The notes: generated by a model from the letters alone, not told the origin. A DNA stretch of 64,000 bases from Verrucomicrobiia bacterium (GCA_035629175.1 DASPIL010000021.1:25097-89096), one strand, 5' to 3'; counted from the stretch's first letter, positions 46,301-56,473 are shown. Numbers and translations: made by a program.

Positions 46301-49120
46301 GGATGCGAGGCCTGCCGACCCACTGAGCGCCAGGGTCCCGCCGTTCACGAGGGTGCTGCCGGAATGATTGATTGCCGGCGACGAAAGCGTCAGCGTTCCA
46401 GTGCCAGCCTTGACCAGCGTGAGGGCGCCTCCGCCCGTGTTTTGAATCGGCCCGGTGAATGCGCCGCTCGCATTGTTCAGCCCAACAGTGACGCGAACAG
46501 GATTCGCTGTCGTGTTGTCCAGGGTTCCACCACCCGTCAAACCGTTCAGCATGGCGTTGGTTGCAATCGCGAGAGTGGCGCCTGAACTGACCACCACATT
46601 TCCCTTGCCCGGGCCGTTCGGCAGGGCACGGGGATGATCCAGTTGCAACGTTCCCGCGCTGACCGTGGTGTCGCCCGTGAAATCACTCACGCCGCCGCCC
46701 AATGCAAGAATTCCGTTGCCAGTCTTCACCAATGCGCCGGATCCCGACCAATTGTCGGAAATCTGACCGTTGAAGTTGACTGTCTGGCCATCGACAACGC
46801 GAATGGTGCCGCTGCCTGAGCCATTGATCGGGCCCAATCGAATGCCGCGATTCGCATTCAACACAAACGTTCCTGCGATCTCCAGCGTGCCACCATTCAA
46901 CACAAGGTTATCAGGGCGGTAACAGGTAAACGCGCCGTTCAGGCTTGGACTGTCGAAGCTTCCAAGGTTCGCGTCGGAAGAGATGCTCAACACGCCTTCG
47001 TTGACGATGGTGCCGTAAGTATAAGTATTGGCAGCAGTTAATCCCAGAGTACCCGCGCCCACTTTCGTCAGCGATCCGGCGATGGAAACACCTGTATTTG
47101 CTGGCACGTTGTTCGCCACAACGCCGTGGATGTTCACCGCTTGTCCCGCTGCAACGTCAACGGTTCCATTGCCATAACCGGCAGATGGACCGACGAGGAC
47201 GGGGTTGGAAATGTCGAATGTACTGGTGGCGCGAAGGGTCCCGTTGTTGATGACGACGGTTCCCGAACCGAGATTCGCTGCACTGGCAATGTTCAGCGTG
47301 CCGCCGCCAATTGTGTTTGTTCCCGTGTGGCTGTTGTTGGCGTTCAAGGTCGCAGCGCCCGAACCCGCCTTCGTGATCCCCACCATTCCGCTGCCGTTAT
47401 CTTGAACCTGCGCATTGATCACAAGGTTGTTTGCAGAATGATTGATCAGGATGATTTCACCCGCCGTGTTGTCAGCCCCGCCTGCCGTTAAAATTCCCGC
47501 GTTCGCTGCGGTCCCAATCGTCAGACCCTGCCGTCCCGATGGCACCAACACACCGCCCGCAGACCCGAGCCGCAATAATCCTGGCGCGGTATCAATGGTC
47601 GCAGCGGTCGTCGTGTTCTGCAGCAGCGTGTTTACTGTCGTCGTCCCAGCCCCAATCGCGATGCTCCCGCCAGCCCCCGCGCTATTCAGCCTGACGTTGG
47701 CAGCAGTGTTGTTGGCGATGGTGCTGCCGAGCGCGGCGATGTCTGTGTAGCCCGCGTATGCAGTCACTGGCCCATTTGGGCCGCCAGTCGAATTGATCGC
47801 CCAATCGGACCCGCCGACTGTGGCAAAGCCGCCGAGGATTCCATTGATATTGGCCGCAGTTGTATCGGCAATGCCAGGCGCTGCAAAATTCACGATGCCA
47901 CCACCGCGACGCACCACGTTGTTCATGCGGAGCACGCTGGCGCCAGTGGGCCGGGTGATCGTCGATTCCCCTGCAGTGACAACATTTGACGCCACCGATT
48001 CAGTGAAGGCACCGCCGTTCAACTCCAGAACCCCGCCAGCAAGATAAAGCGGGGATTGCGCTGCAAGTTTCGAATTGTTTTGGGTGCTGTAATCGAGGGC
48101 CAGGATGCCTCCGCTGATCGCGTAGGAAACGGCCGCAGTGTTTGGCCCCGCGAGTGTCCAGCGGCCAGTGCCTGCCTTGCTCACGAGGATCGACAGCAAC
48201 CCGGCATTCCCGCCAACAATCGGACCTGACACGGTCCCGTTGCCACTGCCGCTCAACACAAGATTCCGTGGTCCGCTGTTCTGCAGCGTGGTTGTTCCGG
48301 CAACTGCCAGTGTGCTGGACCCATCGACCCGCAACGGATACTGCGATCCGCCGGGAGACGGATTCAGCGGCCCCGAAAGCGTGTTCGCTCCCGCAAGGCT
48401 TTCAATTCCCGTGGCCACGTTGTTGCGCCCGGCGAAAGTGACAGCGTTGGTGATCGTTACCCCGCCCGCGAGCTCCAGGCGCGGACTCGTGGCATTTCCC
48501 TGCCCATTGAAACTAATTGCGCCTGTGCCAAACGCGGAGCTCGACATCGCCCTGACCGCCGCAGTTGTGTTCGGAGCCCCGCCGTTGATTCCGCCGTCAT
48601 TCGGTCCGATGACAAACCCGCCCGTGAATGAATTGTTGCCAGAAAGCGTTAACGTTCCGCCCGGGTTCAATCCCACGCTGTGGGCGAGAATCAACTGCCC
48701 GCCGGCTATATCAGCGGAGATCGTTGCGCTGGAATTGGCCACAATCGTTCGATTCGTGAGCAGCAGCGTGTTTCCCCCGCCTGTAATCGTGTAGTTTCCC
48801 GCGCCTGCGGGTGCAAAAACGATATTCGCCGAAAGGACGGCCGTCCCGAGCGTCACGGTGCCCGCGATACCGTCAAGCGCGCCAAAAATGGGCGCATCGG
48901 GAGCCGTCGTGCTGAAGGGAACATTTGCGGTTCCTGACCACCAGTTCGGCACCGTGGAATCCCAGACACCACCGCCATCCTGGGCCGCTGCCCGGGCCGT
49001 GTCCGAATCCCAGGTAAGGGTTGCTGCCGACAATTCGGGAATGGCGATGGCCAATGTAAGTCCAATTGCAGGAAGACGAAGTTGACGGATTTGAAGAGGC
49101 AAAAGTTCACGCAGTTTCAT
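43304..49120 (-). CDS. Giant autotransporter-associated beta-strand repeat protein
   Basis: 1938 aa. Signal peptide (LRLPAIGLTLAIAIPELSAATLTW), then the first segment typical of these proteins (TWDSDTARAAAQDGGGVWDS). The body has many copies of the pattern Gly-x-Gly-Thr-Leu-Thr-Leu-Ser-Gly-x-Asn-x-Tyr-x-Gly, each followed by a Thr/Ile-rich half-turn, predicted to form a long right-handed beta-helix. There is no C-terminal beta-barrel translocator; the last ~65 residues are a beta-rich tail ending in VFFRLRQP. Composition is Gly/Asn/Thr-rich with few charged residues, as in adhesins. Long frames on the opposite strand are composition artefacts. Function is presumably surface adhesion or matrix. 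Confidence 0.92.
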   Translation of the reverse strand: MKLRELLPLQIRQLRLPAIGLTLAIAIPELSAATLTWDSDTARAAAQDGGGVWDSTVPNWWSGTANVPFSTTAPDAPIFGALDGIAGTVTLGTAVLSANIVFAPAGAGNYTITGGGNTLLLTNRTIVANSSATISADIAGGQLILAHSVGLNPGGTLTLSGNNSFTGGFVIGPNDGGINGGAPNTTAAVRAMSSSAFGTGAISFNGQGNATSPRLELAGGVTITNAVTFAGRNNVATGIESLAGANTLSGPLNPSPGGSQYPLRVDGSSTLAVAGTTTLQNSGPRNLVLSGSGNGTVSGPIVGGNAGLLSILVSKAGTGRWTLAGPNTAAVSYAISGGILALDYSTQNNSKLAAQSPLYLAGGVLELNGGAFTESVASNVVTAGESTITRPTGASVLRMNNVVRRGGGIVNFAAPGIADTTAANINGILGGFATVGGSDWAINSTGGPNGPVTAYAGYTDIAALGSTIANNTAANVRLNSAGAGGSIAIGAGTTTVNTLLQNTTTAATIDTAPGLLRLGSAGGVLVPSGRQGLTIGTAANAGILTAGGADNTAGEIILINHSANNLVINAQVQDNGSGMVGITKAGSGAATLNANNSHTGTNTIGGGTLNIASAANLGSGTVVINNGTLRATSTFDISNPVLVGPSAGYGNGTVDVAAGQAVNIHGVVANNVPANTGVSIAGSLTKVGAGTLGLTAANTYTYGTIVNEGVLSISSDANLGSFDSPSLNGAFTCYRPDNLVLNGGTLEIAGTFVLNANRGIRLGPINGSGSGTIRVVDGQTVNFNGQISDNWSGSGALVKTGNGILALGGGVSDFTGDTTVSAGTLQLDHPRALPNGPGKGNVVVSSGATLAIATNAMLNGLTGGGTLDNTTANPVRVTVGLNNASGAFTGPIQNTGGGALTLVKAGTGTLTLSSPAINHSGSTLVNGGTLALSGSAGLASSTNISIAAGATLNVSGLPGGVLTIGPDQAFFSSGTLQGGLASSAVLAPGGQGFAGVLNVGGNLTLNSGGILNFDVTSPAGFNDVINVTGNVALTPSTSVNVNFLGGLPVAGTYTLVQASGTISGNPGDLIPPQLGARYNVSFAIDNASSPRKVTMSISGNPQGLVWTGVTSADWDFSTLNWTNTGTLAADLFSQGDNVSFGNFGNNGSPINIVAPVLPGTVTVNSSLDYTFTTSGNGGISGIASLTKSGSGRLTLETQNDYSGATLINSGILQVGNAGLAGSLGTGPTTNNGALVFNRADDLTYTNRIAGSGSITNLGNSGTVVLSGPISGANVTVAGAGGLALGGSNSYTGPTTIELGILHARNAMALGTANEGTIVANGAQLFIDANVNIVDEALTISGVGPGNGAIRKGGAGVTTLGGEIRLALDSTIHLDGGSTLNLTNANGIIGTNVGLTLAGDGGQGTITGPISLETGSLTKAGAAVWTIAETNHFTGKTIINGGVLAVPTQTALGPVAGVTPDYVTLAGGSLGVTTNVVFSGMRGITAAGDGGFNVPAGATLTIASDITGSGNITKTGPGTLVLQGPKSFSGTLFADSNSTTANDGVTQITGNDAIANVPVTPGVPTILIRNNNGGFSTLELLPTASAGITIAQDVQVSSRNNTNVHIRSVMGSNVISGNILVQVGGADDWFQSSTGTLAISGNIDYVGTLAGARFYNFLGDGDILVTGNINASPLVDTTPLGSPISVRKLGPGTLTLAGANTYGGASADSTVLGTTIVSNGVLLVTGSISHNNGSPVQVAGGTLGGTGTINGDVTVGTGGNLSPGRGAMNIGTLNVNGNVSLTGTATIDINKSAGTRDQLSGVQTITYGGALVVNNLGGSYTLGDVFPVFNAAAHAGNFTSVTGSAGPGLAFGFNAANGTVTVIAGAATTPTNIQFSVSSGNLTLAWPQSHQGWVLQSQTNSLATGLSTNWADVLGSSGTNSVTMPITPSPAVFFRLRQP

Positions 49121-49537
49121 AGGTTATCCAAGCTGACTAACGCTCCAACGACAGAAGAATTTCGGGTACGGTGCGCATGCTATCAAAGCAGTGAGAGAGC
49201 AGTCTCTACCCGTTCGGGTAATTTTCGAGACACGCGGCCGTTCGCGCTGCGACGACTCCCCTGCGATTCAGGACACGGTGTCCCGGAACAAGACACTTCC
49301 GATTTCTCAGATCTGAAGCATTCAGGCGGTTTTTGTTTCAATGGCCTACACCGCTTCATAGCGCGTTCGATCGGTTGAACTCGCAATGACCGAGGAAAGC
49401 CGTGGGGCGGCACAGTCGGAGACAAATCTGTCCAGTTCCGGTTCCTCCGAGCGTCGCGAAAAGCCGGCAAAAAAGGTTCTCCGTACATCTCACGAATTCA
49501 CGGCCTTGCGGCACGTGACCTGCATTTCACCCGCGAT
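49121..49537. other. Intergenic region upstream of the giant repeat gene
   Basis: 417 bp without a supported gene. Short frames on both strands (for example 49183-49488 minus and 49386-49580 plus) have no coding character. It must contain divergent promoters for the giant repeat gene and the 222-aa gene. No repeat or RNA fold was recognised. Confidence 0.4.
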
Positions 49538-50206
49538 ATGGCAGCATTCGAATCGTTTTATAGTGGCGCACCGGAAGTGAAATTAGATGGAGTTTCCGTC
49601 GAGCTGCCTCCCGATCGAAAATCATTCGTTGCCATCCGCTCCTACCTCGAATCGCTCGCGTTGCAACAACAACGAATTCTTTGCGCCCTCAATGTCGACG
49701 GGCAATCGATCAACCTCACCCAGCCCCGGGTTCCGTGGACGACATTTTCCCAGATCGAAGGTGAGACAATGACGCTCAACGAAGTGCCCGCCCAGTTGGT
49801 GCGCGCCGCATTGCAGCAGTCGGGCACCCTCCGTTCGCGAGTCCAAAAGGCAGTCGAACTGGTCCTGATTAACGACTGCAGCCAGGCGAGGGAAATCTGG
49901 TGGGCGCTGTCCACCGCCTTGAAGGAACCTCTCCTGACGCTCAGCCTGCTGCCTGACCACATTTGCGGACCTGCCAACGGCCGGGCCTCCCTCACCCAAC
50001 TTCGGAAATGGCAGCTCGAACAGCTCGGCAACATTATCCAGGATATCGACGACGCCAGCCAGAAGGAGGACACCAGCGCACTCTCCGACGCCCTCGAAAA
50101 ACGCGCCCTTCCCTGGCTGGATAATCTGCTCGAATCCCTGAACCTCTGGAGCGAAACTCTGGCAAGCCTGTCCCCAGAACCGATTCGACCGGCTCAACGC
50201 TCGTAA
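49538..50206 (+). CDS. Hypothetical protein, 222 aa
   Basis: Soluble, acidic, mostly helical. No signal peptide or membrane helix and no motif I recognise. Residues 10-45 read as a short beta part (VKLDGVSVELPPDRKSF), residues 45-125 and 145-215 as helical blocks. The frame is open upstream to a TGA near 49376 with no start codon, so ATG 49538 is the only choice. It lies alone between the giant repeat gene (divergent) and the rhomboid gene (convergent). Confidence 0.7.
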   Translation: MAAFESFYSGAPEVKLDGVSVELPPDRKSFVAIRSYLESLALQQQRILCALNVDGQSINLTQPRVPWTTFSQIEGETMTLNEVPAQLVRAALQQSGTLRSRVQKAVELVLINDCSQAREIWWALSTALKEPLLTLSLLPDHICGPANGRASLTQLRKWQLEQLGNIIQDIDDASQKEDTSALSDALEKRALPWLDNLLESLNLWSETLASLSPEPIRPAQRS

Positions 50207-50235
50207 CGCCGGGCGAGCCCGACCTTCGGGACACA

Positions 50236-51132
50236 TCACGCACGTCCACTGCGGGTTTCCGCCCAGGCGGACAATCCTCCCCAGGCGAGTCCCGCGAGGA
50301 ATCCAACCAGGTGCGCGGTATTCGCGACCGGCCCCATCCAGCCGGTGTAACACACGACCAACCAGATCAGCAGAATCGTCATGCTGTGGCCATCGAGGAA
50401 AAGTCCCGATTCCCGGTTCAACTTGCCCTGGATCCACACATACCCCGCCAGGCCATACACAACGCCGGACATGCCGCCGAATCTTGGCCAGCCCGTGACA
50501 AGCAATTGCGCGACGTTGGATGCAACTCCTATTCCGACCACCAGCAGCAACAAATTGAACGTGCCACGCCGCGCTTCAATCATGGACCCCAATTGATACA
50601 GCCACATCATGTTGAACAGAATGTGAATGGGTCCGAAATGCAGCAGGATGGGAGTAATCAGACGCCACACCTGCCCCGAAAAAACTTCAGGCATCCCTGG
50701 TCCGCCGACCAGCGGATCGCTAATCAACAACGGCAGATACGCTTCCTCGTTGCTGCCGAAACGAGTGTAGAGGGAAACGATTACGCAAACCGTGATGAGC
50801 GAGTACGTCAGCAGCCCGACGCCATAAGTTCCGAAGCTTGTAAACAGGCTTCGTCGCGAGCGCACCCGCTTCCGATACGCCTCATTATCCTTGCGCTGCC
50901 GTTCGCGGGCCTCCTCCGCAGCCTGCCCCGCATCCTGATACTCAGCCGCTTCGGGATTCGCAGAAAACCCGCCCAGATAATCCTGTGCACGGGCGAGGTC
51001 ATCCTCTTCGTGGATCCAGATCGCGTATGTCCCGTCCTGTTCCCGTTCCACTGCGTTCGAGATGCCGCGTGAAACGAGAAAATCACTGAACACGCGCGCC
51101 TGACCGCCCGGAAGGTGGCCGATGTGCCTCAT
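50236..51132 (-). CDS. Rhomboid-family intramembrane serine protease
   Basis: 298 aa. A cytoplasmic N-terminal domain of ~100 residues (with a helix rich in Glu, Arg and Ala) resembles the GlpG N-domain. Six membrane helices follow. Catalytic features: the oxyanion Asn in [13 protein letters not shown], the nucleophile Ser in [11 protein letters not shown] (GxSG) and the His in [15 protein letters not shown]. It would cleave membrane-protein substrates. Its start overlaps the stop of uvrB by 4 nt (ATGA), so it is translationally coupled to uvrB. Confidence 0.93.
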   Translation of the reverse strand: MRHIGHLPGGQARVFSDFLVSRGISNAVEREQDGTYAIWIHEEDDLARAQDYLGGFSANPEAAEYQDAGQAAEEARERQRKDNEAYRKRVRSRRSLFTSFGTYGVGLLTYSLITVCVIVSLYTRFGSNEEAYLPLLISDPLVGGPGMPEVFSGQVWRLITPILLHFGPIHILFNMMWLYQLGSMIEARRGTFNLLLLVVGIGVASNVAQLLVTGWPRFGGMSGVVYGLAGYVWIQGKLNRESGLFLDGHSMTILLIWLVVCYTGWMGPVANTAHLVGFLAGLAWGGLSAWAETRSGRA

Positions 51133-53204
51133 TTGCGCAGCGAGCGGGCTTTTCCGCGCTGGCGGCCCCGGGGTTTTACATAGCTCGCCCGGCGCGCGGC
51201 GACGTTCGTCGACGAAGGACTATCAATGTTTGATTTCTCTCCATGCAGCATGCGTTTCAATTCCTTGATCTGGTCGCGAAGCAGCGCAGCCTTTTCAAAT
51301 TCCAGGTTGTTGGCAGCCGCTACCATCTCCTGCTCCAAGTCCTTCAACGTCGCAGAAACATCTATGTCCACGCCTGCTTCGTTCAGGACTGATTGCGCCT
51401 CTCCCTGCGCTTCGCGCGCAGATGACAGGCTTTCGTCAACGGCACGACTTACACTTCGCGGAGTGATGTTGTGTTCCTGGTTATACGCGACCTGCCGCGC
51501 CCGCCGATGCTGGGAAATCGCGAGGAACTTTTGAATGCTCTGCGTCTTTACGTCGGCATAAAGAATTACCTCCCCATTTAAATGACGCGCCGCGCGGCCC
51601 GCCGTCTGAATGAGGCTTGTCGTGCTCCGCAGATAACCCTCCTTGTCGGCATCAAGAATCGCGACCAGCGAAACTTCCGGCAGATCGAGCCCTTCGCGCA
51701 ACAGATTGATGCCGACCAGCACATCAAACTCGCCCTTGCGCAACGACCGCAAAATTTCCACGCGCTCAATAGCGTCAATCTCACTGTGCAGGTATTGAAC
51801 CTGGATGCCAACGTCTCGCAGGTAATCGGTCAATTCCTCGGCCGTGCGTTTCGTGAGTGTCGTCACCAAAACCCGTTCCTTGCGCTCCACGCGTTCGCGC
51901 GCCTGATGGATGAGATCGTCGATCTGACCCTTGAGGGGCTTCAGAGTAATGGTCGGATCAATAAGGCCCGTCGGCCGGACGACCAGTTCCACCACGCGGT
52001 CGCGCGACCATTCCAGTTCCTTTGGCCCGGGAGTAGCGCTGACATATACGGTCTGACGTTGCATTGCCTGGAACTCCTCGAAATTCAACGGCCGATTGTC
52101 CAGCGCGCTGGGCAGCCGAAACCCGTGCTCCACCAGAACTGTTTTGCGCGAGCGATCTCCCGCATACATGCCCCCGATCTGCGGGACCGTCGCGTGGGAC
52201 TCATCGATGACCAGCAGATAATCCTCAGGGAAAAAGTCAAAGAGCGTGTGAGGTCGTGATCCCGGCGTGCGGCCGGCCAGATGCCGCGAGTAATTTTCAA
52301 TTCCGGAGCAGAATCCCATCTCCTCCATCATTTCCAAATCGTATTCCGTTCGCATCTTGATCCGTTGCGCTTCCAGCAGTTTTCCCTGGCTTTCAAACCA
52401 CGCGATGCGTTCGCCCAGCTCCTCGCGAATGCGCAGCAATGCGGGGCGCAGCTTCTCCGCGGGCGCGACATACTGCTTCGCGGGAAAAACCATGTTCGAG
52501 TTCAACGATTCAATCGCCTCCCCGGTCAGCGGTTCGAAGCGTGTGATCCGCTCGATCTCATCCCCAAAAAATTCCACGCGCAAGGCGTCTTCGCGCCCCG
52601 CGGGACAGAGCTCGATCGTGTCGCCCCGCACGCGAAACTGGCCGCGCGCAAACTCGATGTCATTGCGGGAATACTGCAGCTCCACGAGGCGCCGCAGAAA
52701 ATCCTCGCGCGTGACCTGCTGGCCCACGCGGACGGGCAGGACCATCGCCTCGTAATCCTCCTTGCTCCCAATTCCGTAAATGCACGACACGCTCGCAATC
52801 ACCACCACGTCCCTCCGCGTGAAGAGCGAACTCATGGTCGACAGCCGCATCCGCTCGATCTCCTCGTTCACGCTGGAATCCTTTTCAATGAACGTGTCGG
52901 TCCGCGGGATATACGCCTCGGGTTGATAGTAATCGAAGTAGCTGACGAAATATTCCACCGCGTTGTTTGGGAAAAAGCCCTTGAACTCGGCGTACAGCTG
53001 CGCAGCCAGGGTTTTATTGTGCGAAATAACCAGCGTTGGCTTTTGGACATCCCGGATCACGTTTGCCATCGTGAACGTCTTGCCCGATCCCGTCACGCCG
53101 AGCAATGTCTGATGCTGGGCGCCCGAGCGCAGGCTTTCAGTCAAATCGCGGATCGCGGCAGGCTGGTCGCCGGCGGGTTGATAGGGTGAAACCAATTCGA
53201 ACAT
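51129..53204 (-). CDS. uvrB: UvrABC excinuclease subunit B
   Basis: 691 aa from ATG 53204 ([18 protein letters not shown]); the frame continues to 53429 but overlaps the RDD gene and has no family match. Damage-verification helicase of nucleotide excision repair. Walker A is [13 protein letters not shown]; the beta-hairpin region is [20 protein letters not shown]; Walker B is [15 protein letters not shown]-terminal UVR motif ([16 protein letters not shown]) and a basic tail end it. Start overlap with rhomboid is at the downstream end. Length is normal. Confidence 0.97.
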   Translation of the reverse strand: MFELVSPYQPAGDQPAAIRDLTESLRSGAQHQTLLGVTGSGKTFTMANVIRDVQKPTLVISHNKTLAAQLYAEFKGFFPNNAVEYFVSYFDYYQPEAYIPRTDTFIEKDSSVNEEIERMRLSTMSSLFTRRDVVVIASVSCIYGIGSKEDYEAMVLPVRVGQQVTREDFLRRLVELQYSRNDIEFARGQFRVRGDTIELCPAGREDALRVEFFGDEIERITRFEPLTGEAIESLNSNMVFPAKQYVAPAEKLRPALLRIREELGERIAWFESQGKLLEAQRIKMRTEYDLEMMEEMGFCSGIENYSRHLAGRTPGSRPHTLFDFFPEDYLLVIDESHATVPQIGGMYAGDRSRKTVLVEHGFRLPSALDNRPLNFEEFQAMQRQTVYVSATPGPKELEWSRDRVVELVVRPTGLIDPTITLKPLKGQIDDLIHQARERVERKERVLVTTLTKRTAEELTDYLRDVGIQVQYLHSEIDAIERVEILRSLRKGEFDVLVGINLLREGLDLPEVSLVAILDADKEGYLRSTTSLIQTAGRAARHLNGEVILYADVKTQSIQKFLAISQHRRARQVAYNQEHNITPRSVSRAVDESLSSAREAQGEAQSVLNEAGVDIDVSATLKDLEQEMVAAANNLEFEKAALLRDQIKELKRMLHGEKSNIDSPSSTNVAARRASYVKPRGRQRGKARSLRK

Positions 53205-53238
53205 GACGCGTGAAAAGTACGGGCGGCGCTGGTTCCCG

Positions 53239-54030
53239 TCAAACCGGGGTACGCCCGCGGGCGTCCTTCCGCTCCGACCGGCTCGTCCGGAACAGGATGT
53301 CCACGACGTTGCGAATGTATTGTTCGTCGGGAACTCCGTCGGTGCATTCCGGCGGGAACTCGACCTTCGCGCGAAAATGGGCAGCGAGCTCCGAGAAAAG
53401 CTCCACCCGCGCGGTTCCTTCAAAGTCATCGCGACGCAACAATGCCTGCATTGCGATGCGCGCTTCGGCGGGTCCGACTGCCTGGCGCAACCGCGCTGTC
53501 AGATGCGGGTGTTCTCGCAGCGAGTTGAACTTGTCAGTCAAAAGCTGGTCCAGATCCGGCTCAACCCTCTGTGGCACGCGAATCACATTGGTGTTGGCCG
53601 CAATGTCACCCAGGCGCTGGCACTTGCGATTGAACCAGCACGCGATACCCCCAACCAGGTAAAGCGCGGGGAGAATATCCACGAACCGCAACAAGTTTCG
53701 CGTAACCACCTGGTCGAACTGCAATCTCAACCCTTCCGCATCCACCACGCGCAACCGCAGAACCCGCTTTCCAATCGTCTGCCCGCGCCACAGCCATTCC
53801 AGAACAATCCCGTAACCAACGCTCAGCACGAAATACGCGACGGTCAGAACCGCACCCGCGAGCCCGGCGTCGAAGAGCTGCAGCCCGTTTCCGGCGATTC
53901 CCACGATCATCATCAGCACGCCGATCGCCGCCGCATCTATGCTCCACGCGAGAAAGCGAATCACAGGGCTCGCCAAAGGCTGGGCAAAGACAATGCCCTC
54001 GGGCGTCCGAATTTTCAGTTCCGAGTTCAC
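53239..54030 (-). CDS. RDD-family membrane protein
   Basis: 263 aa from GTG 54030, which shares bases with the TGA of the SpoIIM-like gene (GTGA), so the two are coupled; a longer frame to 54096 exists. The RDD core has three helices ([51 protein letters not shown]) with the Arg and Asp residues of the family and the turn [17 protein letters not shown]. The C-terminal ~90 residues are soluble and charged, a less usual extension. It is the last gene of the MoxR/DUF58 block. Confidence 0.88.
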   Translation of the reverse strand: MNSELKIRTPEGIVFAQPLASPVIRFLAWSIDAAAIGVLMMIVGIAGNGLQLFDAGLAGAVLTVAYFVLSVGYGIVLEWLWRGQTIGKRVLRLRVVDAEGLRLQFDQVVTRNLLRFVDILPALYLVGGIACWFNRKCQRLGDIAANTNVIRVPQRVEPDLDQLLTDKFNSLREHPHLTARLRQAVGPAEARIAMQALLRRDDFEGTARVELFSELAAHFRAKVEFPPECTDGVPDEQYIRNVVDILFRTSRSERKDARGRTPV

Positions 54031-55049
54031 GGTTCGTTCGCAGACGCCCTGGAATTCTTCGCCTGCCTCCTGCCGGCAAATCCCAGATACGCACACAGGA
54101 GAATAAACTCAACGGTCCCGAACGCAATTTTCGCCGAGTAGGGAATGACGGGCTCATGATATTGCGACAGAAATGCCTCGATGAAGCCGGCCCAGATCAA
54201 CATCAGGCCGACACCAAAGATCAGGGTCACGATGTCCTTCGAAGCCGCGCGCAGCCGCGTGCCCAATGGAAGCCGGTTTCCCCAACCGATCAGGGCGAGC
54301 GCCAGGATGAATCCAGCCTGCCCCGCAATCAGGATTGCTGGAATTTCAATCACGCCGTGCGGCATCAGCCAGCCCATGAGAAACCGGGTCTGCCCGTCGA
54401 CCACGTAATCCACAACGATGGCTCCGAGAATCACGCCGTTGTAGAACAGGATAATGATGGTTCCAACGCCCCAGGTCATTCCCATTCCCAGCGTGAAGAT
54501 TGACACCTTCGTGTTGTGGGTCATGAGCATTGCGGAAAACGAACTCTTGTATCCGCTCAAATGATCCCCAGCGTTGCTTTCCTCCTCCTTCACACGTTCG
54601 CTGGGTCGCATCTGATCGTGGCCGAAGGGCATGATCACATGGCGCGAGGGCGGATCGAGCAGCGTGGCAAAGCCGCCGAGCGCCGAGCCTGCCAGCGTGA
54701 TGGCGGCGGCCAGATAAAACGCGCGAACATGCCGCCGAAAAGTTTGCGGCAGGGTATGAAGGAACCACTGAACCGGACGAAAACGCCTCCGCTTCTCGCG
54801 CGTCTCATGCACTTCGCCATAAGCCCGCGCCACAAGGCTTTCCAGGTAACGCCGCGTTTCAGGTTCCGATGAAAACGTGTTCAGCCGCGCCAGGTCCGCA
54901 GCCGCCCGCTCGTACAACTCGTGGAACCGCCGCAACTCCTGCAGTCCCAGCCGCAGGTTCGGTTCGGCTTCCAGTCGGTTCAGCGTCACCTCCAGTTCGG
55001 TCCAGGCAGGACGAGCAGATGCGATGAATCGGGGAAGATCAATGATCAT
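54027..55049 (-). CDS. Stage II sporulation protein M-like membrane protein
   Basis: 340 aa from ATG 55049 (MIIDLPRFIASARPAWTEL). A helical N-terminal domain (about residues 1-95) precedes SpoIIM-type helices (FYLAAAITLAGSALGGF, VSIFTLGMGMTWGVGTIIIL, GVIEIPAILIAGQAGFILA). The organism is not expected to sporulate; such proteins are widespread in MoxR/DUF58 clusters. It follows the DUF58 gene by 2 bp. Activity unknown. Confidence 0.88.
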   Translation of the reverse strand: MIIDLPRFIASARPAWTELEVTLNRLEAEPNLRLGLQELRRFHELYERAAADLARLNTFSSEPETRRYLESLVARAYGEVHETREKRRRFRPVQWFLHTLPQTFRRHVRAFYLAAAITLAGSALGGFATLLDPPSRHVIMPFGHDQMRPSERVKEEESNAGDHLSGYKSSFSAMLMTHNTKVSIFTLGMGMTWGVGTIIILFYNGVILGAIVVDYVVDGQTRFLMGWLMPHGVIEIPAILIAGQAGFILALALIGWGNRLPLGTRLRAASKDIVTLIFGVGLMLIWAGFIEAFLSQYHEPVIPYSAKIAFGTVEFILLCAYLGFAGRRQAKNSRASANEP

Positions 55050-55051
55050 GG

Positions 55052-56440
55052 CTAAAGCAGTTGCCGCCGTTTGATGTTCAGGTACTGGGTGATCACTTCG
55101 GAACTCAGCCGCTCGTTCTGCATGAGCGCAAACCGAACGCCCTGCCGTTGCAGCGTTTTGCCAACCTCCTGCAGCCGCGCCCATTGCAAATGGCCGCCAA
55201 GTTCCTCGTACAGTGCGTCTGCGGAATCAATCCCCTCGGTGCTGAACAACGGCCGCGTGCCAGGCGGCTGAATCATGCCGACAAGGACAAGATGCTGCCG
55301 ACGGATCAGCTCCACATTCCCGACGAAACCCTCCGCCAATGTGGGATCGTCGAGCGAAGTTAAAAACACGATCAACGCCCGCCGGCGCAAACGCAGACGG
55401 ATGAATGTGCAAAGTTCATCGAAGTCGGGCGTCACGTTTCGCGCTTGCAACGTGTAAAGCGTGTCTCGGCATGCGCTGTAATGCGCCTTGCCGTTTCGCG
55501 CGCGAACGAAGCGATCCACCCGGTCCGAGAAGGTGAGCAGGCCAAAGAGATCGCCCTGTTGCTCCGCCGCAAGCCCCAGCACCAGCGCGGCAGTTACAAA
55601 CCGTTCCAGGATGGAATCGCTGGACCTGCTGGATTCGCCCCGAGAATGCCCAGGCGACTTCTCCGAATCGCCAACTGCAGCCGCATTGAGCGGCCTGCGT
55701 GCGCTCAAGCGGGAGGCATCGATCACGACGTACACCTCTTGCGTGCGTTCCACCTGGAAAACTTTCGTGACAGGCCGCCCGCGCCGCGCGGTCGCTTTCC
55801 AATGAATATCATCAAAGCTGTCGCCCGGGCTGTAGTCGCGCAGCTTCTCAAAGTCGCGCCCCTTGCCCACCTGCCGCTGCGCGTGAAGGCCGAACCCTCC
55901 CCGATTCAGAAACAGCGCCGCAAGGTTTCTGCGCTCCGTCATCAGGTTGGGATACACGCGCAACTCTGAGTCAATATCCACCCGCTTGCGAGCTGCCCAC
56001 AGGCCGAGGGGCGACCTGCCCTCGACATAAGCGGATTCCACCCGGAAGCGGCCGCGCTGGAGCGGAACGCATTTCCACGGCACCCGCGACCATTCCGCGC
56101 CCGCCGGCAACGTGATTGAAAGCTCCTCCTCCTCAGGTCTGATTTCAGATGGCAATCCGATGGCGACACGCACCGTGCGGGCATGAAGCGGCTCATTGCG
56201 AATCCGCATCTCCAGGGTGACAGGACGATCCTTCGACATCCGCACGATGGGATCCAGAAGGATTCCCAATCCGCGAATCCCCGATGAGGCGCGCAGGCCA
56301 TCCAGCAAAACAATAAGAGCGAGGACGCCGATTCCGATCAGCGCAGGCAGCGTCATTGCGGGCTCAACCGCGGCAACCAAAGTGAGCGGCAACGCCACAA
56401 GTGCGACGAAGAACAACAGCCTTGAGCGCGGTACAATCAT
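55052..56440 (-). CDS. DUF58 domain protein
   Basis: 462 aa. Two N-terminal membrane helices (LLFFVALVALPLTLVAAV and LIGIGVLALIVLL), a beta-rich segment, then the DUF58 region with the diagnostic GRDFEKLRDYSPGDSFDDIHW and KVFQVERTQEVYVVIDASR, a von Willebrand A-like fold with an incomplete MIDAS. Probably a substrate or adaptor of the MoxR ATPase encoded 33 bp upstream. A Ser-rich insertion (GDSEKSPGHSRGESSRSSDS) interrupts the vWA part. Confidence 0.92.
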   Translation of the reverse strand: MIVPRSRLLFFVALVALPLTLVAAVEPAMTLPALIGIGVLALIVLLDGLRASSGIRGLGILLDPIVRMSKDRPVTLEMRIRNEPLHARTVRVAIGLPSEIRPEEEELSITLPAGAEWSRVPWKCVPLQRGRFRVESAYVEGRSPLGLWAARKRVDIDSELRVYPNLMTERRNLAALFLNRGGFGLHAQRQVGKGRDFEKLRDYSPGDSFDDIHWKATARRGRPVTKVFQVERTQEVYVVIDASRLSARRPLNAAAVGDSEKSPGHSRGESSRSSDSILERFVTAALVLGLAAEQQGDLFGLLTFSDRVDRFVRARNGKAHYSACRDTLYTLQARNVTPDFDELCTFIRLRLRRRALIVFLTSLDDPTLAEGFVGNVELIRRQHLVLVGMIQPPGTRPLFSTEGIDSADALYEELGGHLQWARLQEVGKTLQRQGVRFALMQNERLSSEVITQYLNIKRRQLL

Positions 56441-56473
56441 GACCTCATTGCTGAACGTGCGTGCAACAGCTCT

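Noticed and set aside
53205..53429. Longer start for uvrB at 53429
   Set aside because: UvrB homologues begin with the [14 protein letters not shown] segment at 53204; the extension overlaps the RDD gene.
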